Assembly: GCF_947039605.1 (NCBI RefSeq)
Contig: NZ_CAMQZG010000011.1
Location: 18,518-82,517, forward strand
Length of the DNA: 64,000 nt
Origin: an uncultured Clostridium sp.
Lineage (GTDB): Bacteria; Bacillota; Clostridia; Clostridiales; Clostridiaceae
Direction of reading: 5' to 3'
The notes under the pieces are model-generated. The model was not told the origin of the DNA, searched no databases, and was given only the letters and a program-made list of their open reading frames with translations. The position numbers and the translations under genes were made by a program. Of the stretch, positions 56,574-64,000 are shown in pieces (the first letter of the stretch is position 1; each line of letters opens with the position of its first letter).

Positions 56574-57023
56574 TTAATTTTCTTCTTTAAACTTTATATT
56601 CCCCTTTTTAAGCTTCATGTCATTATAGTCATTTACAACATCTTGAAGTGTTACAGAGCATAAAACGCTATCTATGCTAGTTTTTATTTTTTGCCAAAGA
56701 TGTCTTGTTGCACATTCATCTATATTGAAACATTCTACCCCATCTAAACAATCTGATATCTCTATTGGGCCTTCTAGTATTTCCATAATTTGCGCTATAG
56801 TAATATCTTCAGGTTTTCCATTTAAAACATATCCACCGTGTGCACCTCTTATACTTCTTATAAGCTTGGCTTTTCTTAATGAACTAAATAACTGTTCTAA
56901 ATAATAATCTGAAATATTTTGTCTTTTTGATATAACCTTTATCGATACTGGTTTATCATCATAATGGATTGCTAAGTCTACCATAGCCTTAACTCCATAT
57001 CTACCTTTTGTTGATAACTTCAT
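56574..57023 (-). CDS. iscR: Rrf2-family iron-sulfur sensing regulator IscR
   Basis: IscR-type regulators sense cluster status and control isc genes. The 149-residue protein has the Rrf2 winged helix MKLSTKGRYGVKAMVDLA and RGAHGGYVL, and Cys at positions 92, 98 and 104 (C-x5-C-x5-C), the same spacing and numbering as E. coli IscR. This separates it from CymR, which lacks the three Cys. It heads the iscR-iscS-iscU operon and probably regulates itself through a site in its 5' region. Confidence 0.93.
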   Translation of the reverse strand: MKLSTKGRYGVKAMVDLAIHYDDKPVSIKVISKRQNISDYYLEQLFSSLRKAKLIRSIRGAHGGYVLNGKPEDITIAQIMEILEGPIEISDCLDGVECFNIDECATRHLWQKIKTSIDSVLCSVTLQDVVNDYNDMKLKKGNIKFKEEN

Positions 57024-57043
57024 TTCTATTCCCCCTAATACCG

Positions 57044-57098
57044 AGTAATTTACTAAACTTTATAGGCTAATGATATCAAACGCCGATATAAGTGTCAA
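57044..57098 (-). promoter_or_regulatory. iscR promoter and candidate IscR operator
   Basis: On the minus strand TTGACA (57093-57098) and TATCAT (57070-57075) are 17 bases apart. About 15 bases beyond the -10 an AGTAA-A-TTACT palindrome (57044-57054), within TTTAGTAAATTACTCGG, lies in the early transcribed region where an autorepressor could bind. Confidence 0.65.
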
Positions 57099-57112
57099 TA
57101 ATAAACACCTTT

Positions 57113-58378
57113 TTATTTTTTGTTAGAATTCTTGATAGTTTTCCAATAGTTTTCTAAGCTTTTTTCATATTTATTCTCCTGAGATACATAATATTTTTTC
57201 TCATTTAAAACTTTTGGCATATATTCCTGCTCTACATAGTGATTAGGGTAATCATGAGGATATTTATATCCTGTAGCACCTAAACTTTTTGCGCCACTAT
57301 AATGAGCATCCTTTAAAGGACTTGGCATATCATCAACTCTTAGAGTTTCTAAATCTGCTAGGGCATTACTAATTGCTATATAAGCACTATTAGACTTAGG
57401 TAATGTTGCAAGATATATAACAAGCTCTGATAATACTAAACTAGCTTCTGGGAAGCCTATTTTAAGACATAACTCTATACCATTATTAACTACTGTTAGC
57501 GCATTAGGATGAGCCATTCCTATATCCTCTGCTGCTATAACACCTATCCGTCTTATAATAGCATCTAAGTTCCCCCCCTTTATAAGCCTTGCAAGGTAAT
57601 GAATAGCCGCATTAGCATCACTTCCTCTTATGCTTTTTTGGAGCGCACTCAAAAGATTATAATATTCATCACCAGAAGCATCTGATTTCATATTAGATTG
57701 GTTTAATTTTTCTATTCTCTCTTTAGATACCCTAATCACATCTGTTAAAGTACTTTTCATATATAATTCTAATACTGTATATGCTTTTCTAACATCTCCT
57801 GCTGAAATATCTGCTATAAAATCTAATGCGCCATCATCACATTCTATCTTATAACCTTCTGCTATTAATTTTTCTATCGCCCGATTAAGTGCAATAACAA
57901 TATCCTCTCTATCAAGAGATTCAAATTGGAATATAGTACTCCTGCTTAAAATAGCCTTATGAATTGAAAAATAAGGATTTTCTGTAGTACTTGCTAGCAT
58001 TATAATTCTTCCATCTTCAATAAATTCTAAAAGTGCTTGCTGTTGTTTTTTATTGAAATGTTGAATTTCGTCAATGTATAATACTACTCCATTATAATTA
58101 AGAATATTATCAAGACTATTTACTATTTCCTGAATGTCTTTTATAGATGCTGTAGTTGCATTTATTTTATAAAATTTTTTATCTGTATATTGTGATATAA
58201 TCCTAGCTAATGTTGTTTTCCCTGTACCTGGAGGTCCATAAAATATAGAATTTATAATATTTCTATTATCTAAAAGATTATGTATAACTGTTCCTTTTGC
58301 AATAATATGTTTTTGTCCTACCATATCATCTATATCACTTGGCCTCATTATCTCTGCAAGTGGCTTCAAATTCTCCAC
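57113..58378 (-). CDS. rarA: Replication-associated recombination protein A (RarA/MgsA)
   Basis: RarA is an AAA+ ATPase related to clamp loaders that acts at stalled forks. The 421-residue protein has Walker A YGPPGTGKTTLARII, Walker B VLYIDEIQHFNKKQQ, sensor 1 ASTTENPYFSI, and the C-terminal tetramerisation region with SAIRGSDANAAIHYLARL-like sequence (here SIRGSDANAAIHYLARL) and GYKYPHDYPNHYVEQEYMP. It stands upstream of iscR, with a promoter region between. Confidence 0.95.
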   Translation of the reverse strand: MENLKPLAEIMRPSDIDDMVGQKHIIAKGTVIHNLLDNRNIINSIFYGPPGTGKTTLARIISQYTDKKFYKINATTASIKDIQEIVNSLDNILNYNGVVLYIDEIQHFNKKQQQALLEFIEDGRIIMLASTTENPYFSIHKAILSRSTIFQFESLDREDIVIALNRAIEKLIAEGYKIECDDGALDFIADISAGDVRKAYTVLELYMKSTLTDVIRVSKERIEKLNQSNMKSDASGDEYYNLLSALQKSIRGSDANAAIHYLARLIKGGNLDAIIRRIGVIAAEDIGMAHPNALTVVNNGIELCLKIGFPEASLVLSELVIYLATLPKSNSAYIAISNALADLETLRVDDMPSPLKDAHYSGAKSLGATGYKYPHDYPNHYVEQEYMPKVLNEKKYYVSQENKYEKSLENYWKTIKNSNKK

Positions 58379-58450
58379 CTCCTAATTAATATCTACCTAT
58401 TATTTTACTACATTTGAAAAAATATTTCATAAAATGATTTTGCACAGAAA

Positions 58451-58479
58451 AAAAGCAGCACCTATTTGGCACTACTTTT
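58451..58479 (-). terminator. Intrinsic terminator of pdp
   Basis: On the minus strand AAAAGTAGTGCC pairs with GGTGCTGCTTTT (12 bp with three G-T pairs), followed by seven T, 9 bases after the pdp stop. Confidence 0.8.
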
Positions 58480-58488
58480 GTAACAAAA

Positions 58489-59790
58489 TTATCTTATTAT
58501 ATCGTATATTAATGGTATTCTTTCTACAGAATCACTTATTTCATAATTAGCTAATATTTTTTCTACTGCTTTTTCACCTTTTTCAAGATTATTTGCATGT
58601 ACATAAGCAAGTATATCCCCTACTTTTACAGCATCTTCTCTCTTCTTGTTTAGAACCATTCCAACAGCAAGGTCTATTATGCTGTCCTTTGTAGCTCTAC
58701 CTGCTCCAAGTTCCATTGCAATAAGCCCCATATTTTCTGCATGTATCTTACTTACAACTCCTGCTTTATCAGCCTTAACTTCTAAAACATACTTAGCTTT
58801 TGGAAGTTTAGATGTATCATCTATAACATCTATATTTCCACCTTGTGCTGCTACAAATTGTTTTAACTTCTCAATAGCCGCACCAGATTTTATTGTTCCT
58901 TTTAGCATTTCTTTAGCTTCTTCTACTGAGTTAGCTTTTCCTGCTAAAAGAACCATATTCCCACCTAGCTCTAAGCAAAGTTCAAGTAAATCTTTTGGTC
59001 CATTACCTCTTAATGTTTCTATAGCTTCTTCCACTTCTAAAGCATTTCCTATAGCAAAACCTAAAGGTTGGTCCATATCAGAAATTATACCAATCGTATT
59101 TCTACCAACATTCTTCCCAATATCAACCATCTCTCTAGCAAGAATTCCAGCATCTTGTGCGTTCTTCATAAATGCTCCATCTCCAACTTTTACATCTAAG
59201 ACAATAGCATCTGCACCTGAAGCTATTTTTTTACTCATAATACTTGATGCAATTAAAGATACATTATCAACAGTTGCAGTAACATCTCTTAATGCATAAA
59301 GTTTTTTATCAGCTGGTGCTAAATCTCCAGTCTGGCCACCTACTGCTATTTTAAGTGTATTTACATTACTTATAAACTTTTCATTTGGCATCTCAACAGA
59401 GAATCCCTTAAAACTTTCAAGTTTATCAATAGTTCCTCCAGTATGCCCTAGACCTCTTCCAGACATTTTTGCTACAGGGATACCTAAAGCTGCCACCATA
59501 GGTGCTAAAACTAATGTAGTTGTATCTCCAACACCACCTGTTGAATGCTTATCCACTTTTATTCCATCAATTTCTTTTAAATCTAATATATCACCTGAAT
59601 TAACCATAGCCATAGTTAAATCAGCAGTTTCTCTTTTATTCATTTTATTAAAAAATACTGCCATCATAAGTGCTGACACTTGATAATCTGGTATATTTCC
59701 ATTTGTATAATTCTCTATAAAATAGTTTATCTCTTCTGTAGTAAGTTCTTCACCTTGTCTCTTCTTTAAAATTAAATCGTACATTCTCAT
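58489..59790 (-). CDS. pdp: Pyrimidine-nucleoside phosphorylase
   Basis: Pdp splits thymidine, uridine or deoxyuridine with phosphate in nucleoside salvage. I start at [17 protein letters not shown], 9 bases after AGGAGG; the track's upstream start adds 18 residues over the RBS. The 433-residue protein has the signature [32 protein letters not shown] with phosphate-binding residues, and the C-terminal domain after about 330. Pdp is favoured over thymidine-only DeoA in Firmicutes. It lies downstream of the XerD-like gene but past a terminator. Confidence 0.95.
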   Translation of the reverse strand: MRMYDLILKKRQGEELTTEEINYFIENYTNGNIPDYQVSALMMAVFFNKMNKRETADLTMAMVNSGDILDLKEIDGIKVDKHSTGGVGDTTTLVLAPMVAALGIPVAKMSGRGLGHTGGTIDKLESFKGFSVEMPNEKFISNVNTLKIAVGGQTGDLAPADKKLYALRDVTATVDNVSLIASSIMSKKIASGADAIVLDVKVGDGAFMKNAQDAGILAREMVDIGKNVGRNTIGIISDMDQPLGFAIGNALEVEEAIETLRGNGPKDLLELCLELGGNMVLLAGKANSVEEAKEMLKGTIKSGAAIEKLKQFVAAQGGNIDVIDDTSKLPKAKYVLEVKADKAGVVSKIHAENMGLIAMELGAGRATKDSIIDLAVGMVLNKKREDAVKVGDILAYVHANNLEKGEKAVEKILANYEISDSVERIPLIYDIIR

Positions 59791-59909
59791 AATCGAATTC
59801 CTCCTAAGTTTTTTGATAACCTTTTCACAAATTAATTTTATCATACAAAAAACCTTTTTTCAATCTTCTAACTTAACCTGTAACTTCTATAAATCATTAA
59901 AAAATTAAA

Positions 59910-59940
59910 AACAAAAAAAGGCTACTCGCCTTTTCTTGTT
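59910..59940 (-). terminator. Terminator of the XerD-like gene
   Basis: AAAAGGC / GCCTTTT with a TACTC loop, extended by AACAA / TTGTT after one mismatch, starts 9 bases after the gene stop and runs into T-rich sequence on the minus strand. Confidence 0.75.
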
Positions 59941-59948
59941 TACTTCAA

Positions 59949-60821
59949 TTATGCTCTTGGATGTGCTTTCTTATATATACTATTAATTTTTTCATTATTA
60001 ATAATTTCATAGTACATATCAATATAAGTCATTACTTGATTCCCAAGAAGTTCCTGAACAACTTTTGCATTTGCTCCATTTTGAAGTAAGTGAACTGCAA
60101 AAGAATGTCTAAATGTATTTAGATTTATATCTTTATTAATATTTGCAAGAACTGAATACTCTTTAACTATTCTCCAAACTCCTTGTCTTGTTATAGGATC
60201 ACCACTCATATTTAAAAATAATTTTTCGGTAGTCCTAACTGTTTCATCTCTTAATGCTACATACTTTTTAATAGCATCCTTAGCTTCTCTACCTATTGGT
60301 ATCAATCTTTCATAACCTTTATTATCTTTACATTTAACAAATGATAAATCTAGATTAACATCCTCTATATCTAAACCAATTAATTCTGATACTTTCATCC
60401 CTGTTGCATACATAAGTTCTAATAAAGCTTTATCTCTAACGCCTTTCTCTGTACTAATGTTTGTAGTATTCATAATTTTATTAATCTCATCAATACTTAA
60501 TACAACTGGTTTCTTTTTTTGCACTCTTTCTCTTTTAATGCTAGTTTCTGGGACATGTTTTAAATTTCCCTCAGCAACTAAAAAATTATAAAAGTTTCTC
60601 AAAGAAATAATAGTTCTTTGAATAGAAGATGGTGATTTGCTTTTGTCATTAAGATTCTGAATATATGACGTAAGTGGATAGCCATCTTCACTAACAACTA
60701 AGTTTTTTTCCTCTAGAAAATCTAGATACATAGATACATCCGTAATGTAAGCACTCACAGTATTTTTTCTTTTCCCTATTGATTGCAAGTAAATTTCATA
60801 TTTTTTCACCAAATTTCTCAT
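59949..60821 (-). CDS. XerD-family tyrosine recombinase homologue with degraded active site
   Basis: This 290-residue protein has the SAM-like DNA-binding domain (about 1-85) and the tyrosine-recombinase catalytic fold (about 105-285) at full length. Compared with XerD, the first catalytic Arg is Lys (ATGMKVSEL for ATGLRVSEL), the His of HxxR is Asn (LNTFRH for PHVLRH) and the last catalytic His is Asn (LLGNQ for LLGHS). The beta-hairpin Lys, second Arg and Tyr appear kept. All three changes were checked at the codons. It is unlikely to be an active dif recombinase. The spoIIM-xerD neighbourhood is usual for clostridia. Confidence 0.9.
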   Translation of the reverse strand: MRNLVKKYEIYLQSIGKRKNTVSAYITDVSMYLDFLEEKNLVVSEDGYPLTSYIQNLNDKSKSPSSIQRTIISLRNFYNFLVAEGNLKHVPETSIKRERVQKKKPVVLSIDEINKIMNTTNISTEKGVRDKALLELMYATGMKVSELIGLDIEDVNLDLSFVKCKDNKGYERLIPIGREAKDAIKKYVALRDETVRTTEKLFLNMSGDPITRQGVWRIVKEYSVLANINKDINLNTFRHSFAVHLLQNGANAKVVQELLGNQVMTYIDMYYEIINNEKINSIYKKAHPRA

Positions 60822-60873
60822 ATTAACTCCTAACTAAAATGTTATTACATAATTATTTATATTACGAATATCC

Positions 60874-61500
60874 TCAACTAATTACTAATCTGGCCAAATT
60901 TGGAGAAATATATGTTTCAATTATTATTCCAAGCATAATAAATCCTGTCAAAATGCCTTGTATGGTCATATAATCTTTATTATTAAACTCGTTTCTAGCA
61001 CTATCTTTTCTTAAACTTTTAAATTTTATAACAGATGCTCGCATAGAAAGAATACTTATCATAATAATTATAGGCACAAAAATTAAATTTTGAATTATTA
61101 ATGTCGCAAGTATAACTGTAAATCCACTAGTTCCAAGCACAGTTATAACAAGAGCTAATGTAAAACCTAATATGTATCCTTTAAATAAATTTATTAAAAG
61201 AACAAATGGAAATCCTATAAGAGTATAACCTAATAAAATTATTATCATAGTAATTGGAATTATCCCCTTTATACTATTTAATAAAATTGATGTATACTCG
61301 ATTTCTGTAGTTTGAATAAATTCAAGGAAATTATTAAAATACCCTCCTATTTCAACTTTTCCCATATCACTCATATAATAAATAGTATATGACCCAAGAA
61401 CTATCCCTATAAGGAAAAACAATAAAATCCACAAGAAAATTATTCTATTCTCTGCAATTACAGCTTGTATTTTTTTAAATGTATTTTTCACTTCATTCAA
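60874..61500 (-). CDS. spoIIM: Stage II sporulation protein M
   Basis: SpoIIM, with SpoIID and SpoIIP, drives forespore engulfment by recruiting peptidoglycan hydrolases at the septum. The 208-residue protein has five hydrophobic segments (about 17-40, 62-105, 105-125, 125-150 and 180-205), starting with the family pattern IIFLWILLFFLIGIVLGSY. It lies upstream of the XerD-like gene and downstream of the spo0A terminator. spoIID and spoIIP are not in the window. Confidence 0.9.
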   Translation of the reverse strand: MNEVKNTFKKIQAVIAENRIIFLWILLFFLIGIVLGSYTIYYMSDMGKVEIGGYFNNFLEFIQTTEIEYTSILLNSIKGIIPITMIIILLGYTLIGFPFVLLINLFKGYILGFTLALVITVLGTSGFTVILATLIIQNLIFVPIIIMISILSMRASVIKFKSLRKDSARNEFNNKDYMTIQGILTGFIMLGIIIETYISPNLARLVIS

Positions 61501-61580
61501 CCCCTTTTAATAAATAATATTCTTTACATAATAAATTTATTACTATATTTTCAAAAAATTATGTTAATCAAAAAAATTAA

Positions 61581-61630
61581 AAAACACCTTTAAGATAATA
61601 GGAAGTTCCTATTAATACTAAAGGTGTTTT
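61581..61630 (-). terminator. Intrinsic terminator after spo0A
   Basis: AAAACACCTTTA / TAAAGGTGTTTT (12 bp) encloses a second stem AATAGGAA / TTCCTATT, making a long hairpin. It lies about 60 bases after the spo0A stop. The AT-rich bases on both sides show no other element. Confidence 0.85.
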
Positions 61631-61691
61631 ATCTATTTTTAATATTTTATTTATTATCCCTTTTATAAATAAATATATTATTTATCTTTAT

Positions 61692-62510
61692 CTAGCTTAC
61701 TTTATTTTTAAGTCTAAGCTTATCTGCGACCATAGCGATAAACTCTGAATTTGTAGGTTTACCCTTATCATTGTGTATTGTATACCCAAATAGCTTATTT
61801 ATAGCATCTATTTGACCTCTTGACCAAGCAACCTCTATAGCATGTCTTATAGCTCTCTCAACTCTTGAAGCTGTTGTATTAAACGTCTTAGCTATTGAAG
61901 GATATAATTCCTTTGTTATAGCTGATAAAAGCTCCATATCATTAACTACCATAGTTATAGCTTCTCTAAGATACATATATCCTTTAATATGAGCTGGAAC
62001 TCCAACTTCATGTATGATACTTGTAATTTCTGCTTCTAGATCCATTGGTTTTTTCTTAGTGTACATTAATGATTCTCCTGACATATCCATTAAAGATGAT
62101 TGTCTCATTGAATCTTCTGATGAGATTGTATTATTAAACATTTGTCTTATTCTCTTTATAAAAACATCCATGTCAAATGGCTTAACAACATAATAATCTG
62201 CACCAAGTGTTATTGCTCTTTGAGTTATTTTATCTTGTCCTACTGCTGATAATACTATTACTCTTGGTATTTTGCTAATTACCCCTGTATTTAACTTTTC
62301 TAAAACACCTAATCCATCTAAATGTGGCATAATAATATCTAAAACTACTAAGTCTGGTTGTTTTTCTTCTATAAGCTCTAAAGCTTCTAGCCCATCATTT
62401 GCAATCCCCACAACAACTATATCTCTTTGATTTAACAAGTAGTCATTTAGTATATTACAAAATTCTTTATTATCATCTGCAATTAAAACTGAAATTTTTG
62501 AATCGTTCAT
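61692..62510 (-). CDS. spo0A: Sporulation master response regulator Spo0A
   Basis: Spo0A starts sporulation when phosphorylated, and in clostridia also affects solvent and toxin genes. The 272-residue protein has a receiver domain (about 1-125) with acidic ADDN, phospho-Asp58 in [12 protein letters not shown], the LSAVGQDK switch region and KPFDM. The C-terminal domain (about 150-272) has the helix-turn-helix [22 protein letters not shown]. No phosphorelay genes are nearby, as is usual in Clostridium where orphan kinases phosphorylate it directly. Confidence 0.98.
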   Translation of the reverse strand: MNDSKISVLIADDNKEFCNILNDYLLNQRDIVVVGIANDGLEALELIEEKQPDLVVLDIIMPHLDGLGVLEKLNTGVISKIPRVIVLSAVGQDKITQRAITLGADYYVVKPFDMDVFIKRIRQMFNNTISSEDSMRQSSLMDMSGESLMYTKKKPMDLEAEITSIIHEVGVPAHIKGYMYLREAITMVVNDMELLSAITKELYPSIAKTFNTTASRVERAIRHAIEVAWSRGQIDAINKLFGYTIHNDKGKPTNSEFIAMVADKLRLKNKVS

Positions 62511-62571
62511 AATTTTTCTCTCCCCTTACTATTAATCCTCTTATTTTACCATTTATTTACATTTATTTAAT

Positions 62572-62597
62572 TTCGACAAAAATTATAGAAATCCTTT
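62572..62597 (-). promoter_or_regulatory. Candidate SigH promoter with 0A box upstream of spo0A
   Basis: On the minus strand AAAGGATTT (SigH-like -35) is followed about 14 bases later by CGAAAT (SigH-like -10). TGTCGAA, a perfect 0A box, overlaps this -10. This suggests SigH transcription with direct Spo0A feedback, as known for Bacillus spo0A. Confidence 0.5.
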
Positions 62598-62620
62598 TTT
62601 TTTTCAAAATTTCTTAAAAA

Positions 62621-62660
62621 AATATACCAAAGAACACATTTAAGTATTCTTTAGTATATT
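62621..62660 (-). terminator. Intrinsic terminator of spoIVB
   Basis: On the minus strand AATATACTAAAGAA pairs with TTCTTTGGTATATT (14 bp, one G-T pair), followed by TTTTTTT, 26 bases after the spoIVB stop. It separates spoIVB from spo0A. Confidence 0.88.
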
Positions 62661-62686
62661 ATAGCATATTTTCACTATTTACTCAC

Positions 62687-63793
62687 TTATTTTAGCAAAT
62701 TTGCATCTTTTAGCATATTCTCTATATAAATTCCGTACCCAATGTTAGGTTTATTTACTAAAACATGTGTCACAGCTCCAACTATTTTACCATTTTGTAT
62801 GATTGGACTACCACTCATACCTTGAACTATCCCACCAGTTTTTTCTAAAAGTTCAGGGTCAGTAATCTTAATAAGCATATTTTTATTAGGTCCTTTACTT
62901 GTATCTAATATTTTTTCAATGCTAATTTCATAATACTTTGGCCCCTCTTCATTAATTGTGGTTATTATTTGTGCTGGACCTGCTTTTGTTTCACTTTTAT
63001 AAGCAATTTCATATAAATTTTTTTCATTTTTATAATTAATTTTATTTTTTTCATTTACAACTCCGTATATTCCTGTTGTTGTATTTTTACCAACTGTTCC
63101 AAGAGTTATTCTATCATTATTAAAAATTCCTTTAAGCTCTCCTGGTGAACCAATCTCACCTTTTCTAACATTTACAACTGTTGATTTAACTAAACTTCCT
63201 TTACCAACTGATATTATTTTATCTGTTTCTCCATCAGTAATAGGATGTCCAAGCCCACCATACAGACCTGTATTATCATCAAAGAATGTCATAGTTCCAA
63301 TTCCTGCTGTTGAATCTCTAACCCATAAACCTAATTTATAATCACCTTTTTTATTCTCTACTAACTTTACTTTTTTATTAATTAAATCCCCATCTCTATC
63401 AATCACTAGTGCTATAGTTCCTGTTTTACTTTCACTAACAACACCTAATAATTCTTTTGAAGTACTAATTTCTTTACCATCAATCTTTAAAATAACGTCC
63501 CCAAGGTCGATATCCCCAACCTCTGCTGGACTTTTTATAAGTTTACCATTTTTAGATTCAATATCTGAAAACGCAACAGCTAATACTCCTTTCGTTGATA
63601 TTTTTATACCGATATTTTCACCACCAGCATAAACCTTTAATCTGTCTTTTCCACTGATATTCTCAGTTGCTAACACAGGTTTAGCTTTATCACCGTTTAA
63701 GAAAAATATACTTAATGCAAATACTGAAGATAAAATTAAGCACATAACTATAAGATTTTTTACAAAACTTTTTAATTTACCATCTTTCATCAT
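62687..63793 (-). CDS. spoIVB: SpoIVB serine peptidase (sporulation signalling protease)
   Basis: SpoIVB is secreted by the forespore and triggers pro-SigK processing through SpoIVFA/SpoIVFB; a pro-SigK is encoded here. The 368-residue protein has an N-terminal signal-anchor (about 10-31), a PDZ domain (about 70-150) and the S55 peptidase domain with His in GLGHPITD and the nucleophile Ser in VQGMSGSPIIQNGKIVGAVTHV. AAGGAGG lies 6 bases before the first of two ATGs. Its order before spo0A is the same in Bacillus. An upstream SigF/SigG-like pattern (TTATA-N18-CATAAATA) is only suggestive. Confidence 0.95.
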   Translation of the reverse strand: MMKDGKLKSFVKNLIVMCLILSSVFALSIFFLNGDKAKPVLATENISGKDRLKVYAGGENIGIKISTKGVLAVAFSDIESKNGKLIKSPAEVGDIDLGDVILKIDGKEISTSKELLGVVSESKTGTIALVIDRDGDLINKKVKLVENKKGDYKLGLWVRDSTAGIGTMTFFDDNTGLYGGLGHPITDGETDKIISVGKGSLVKSTVVNVRKGEIGSPGELKGIFNNDRITLGTVGKNTTTGIYGVVNEKNKINYKNEKNLYEIAYKSETKAGPAQIITTINEEGPKYYEISIEKILDTSKGPNKNMLIKITDPELLEKTGGIVQGMSGSPIIQNGKIVGAVTHVLVNKPNIGYGIYIENMLKDANLLK

Positions 63794-63927
63794 TTATCTC
63801 CTCCTTTACATTATTACATTTCCCCGATATTATAATATTTATGTTGTATTAACATTGTTAGTATAACCAAGTTATTAAGAATTATGATAAATTTATCATA
63901 AAACTTTTAAAATATAACAAAAAAGAT

Positions 63928-63949
63928 AGAATTACTAATTAGTAATTCT
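63928..63949 (-). terminator. 22-bp perfect palindrome with T-run, probable terminator of the gene beyond the window
   Basis: AGAATTACTAATTAGTAATTCT is a perfect palindrome. On the minus strand it is followed by ATCTTTTTTG. It lies upstream of spoIVB. Confidence 0.65.
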
Positions 63950-63961
63950 CAGATTGTAGAC

Positions 63962-63999
63962 AAAAGGTACATTTCTAAAATATAGAAATGTACCTTTTT
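63962..63999 (-). terminator. Second hairpin at the window edge (tandem terminator)
   Basis: A 16-bp stem AAAAGGTACATTTCTA / TAGAAATGTACCTTTT with a 6-base loop carries T-runs on both sides. With the adjacent palindrome it forms a tandem terminator for an unseen minus-strand gene upstream of spoIVB. Confidence 0.7.
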
Positions 64000-64000
64000 C

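Noticed and set aside
58646-59299. Plus-strand 217-residue ORF opposite pdp
   Set aside because: It mirrors the pdp frame, has no RBS or family features, and is long only because antisense stops are rare there.
59949-60821. XerD-like gene as part of a prophage or integrative element
   Set aside because: The neighbours are core sporulation and metabolic genes, no direct repeats or phage genes are present, and base composition matches the surroundings.

Overview
The window looks like a chromosomal core region of a low-GC, endospore-forming, anaerobic Firmicute, most likely a Clostridium sensu stricto relative. The evidence is strongly AT-rich sequence, clostridial-type proteins and a dense set of sporulation genes: spoVM, spoIVA, sigG, sigE, spoIIGA, sigK, spoIIM, spo0A and spoIVB. 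From memory, much of the gene order resembles Clostridium chromosomes, but no search was run. No rRNA, tRNA, CRISPR array, prophage or insertion sequence was seen. Almost every gene is on the minus strand, so the text order below runs opposite to transcription. The exceptions are rpmB and the tail of a membrane protein at the left edge.

Left part (1-24.5 kb): coaD, rsmD, recG, the fatty-acid kinase fakA with an Asp23 protein, and divergent rpmB. Then come spoVM (23 codons, absent from the ORF track), thiN, rpe, rsgA, the prkC/stp signalling pair, rlmN, rsmB, a YugP-type metalloprotease, fmt, def, priA, coaBC, rpoZ, gmk, remA and yicC. A purine permease and an asparaginase follow. This part is mostly translation, RNA modification, cofactor and nucleotide metabolism.

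Middle (24.5-45 kb): a small membrane protein, spoIVA, gpsA, der, a lone sensor kinase, pgeF, nrdR, and the sporulation block ylmC-sigG-sigE-spoIIGA. After it come ftsZ-ftsA-pilT, an uninterrupted sigK with a pro-sequence, a transpeptidase PBP, and the tRNA wobble-uridine module udk-trhP-trmR-mltG.

Right part (45-64 kb): typA, RNase J, fur, a DUF1292 gene, ruvX, ireB, and alaS under a complete T-box riboswitch with a consensus promoter. Next are an AI-2E family permease, a PRC-barrel protein, the iscR-iscS-iscU operon, rarA, pdp, a XerD-family protein with degraded catalytic residues, spoIIM, spo0A and spoIVB. Intrinsic terminators separate most operons.

The main points for a second look are: the XerD-like protein that lacks three of six catalytic residues; an asparaginase whose first active-site Thr is Asn; a sigG leader that can hide its Shine-Dalgarno sequence; a hairpin inside the SD-to-start spacer of ireB; an inverted repeat over the sigK start; PurBox-like repeats before the purine permease; and the unlisted spoVM gene.
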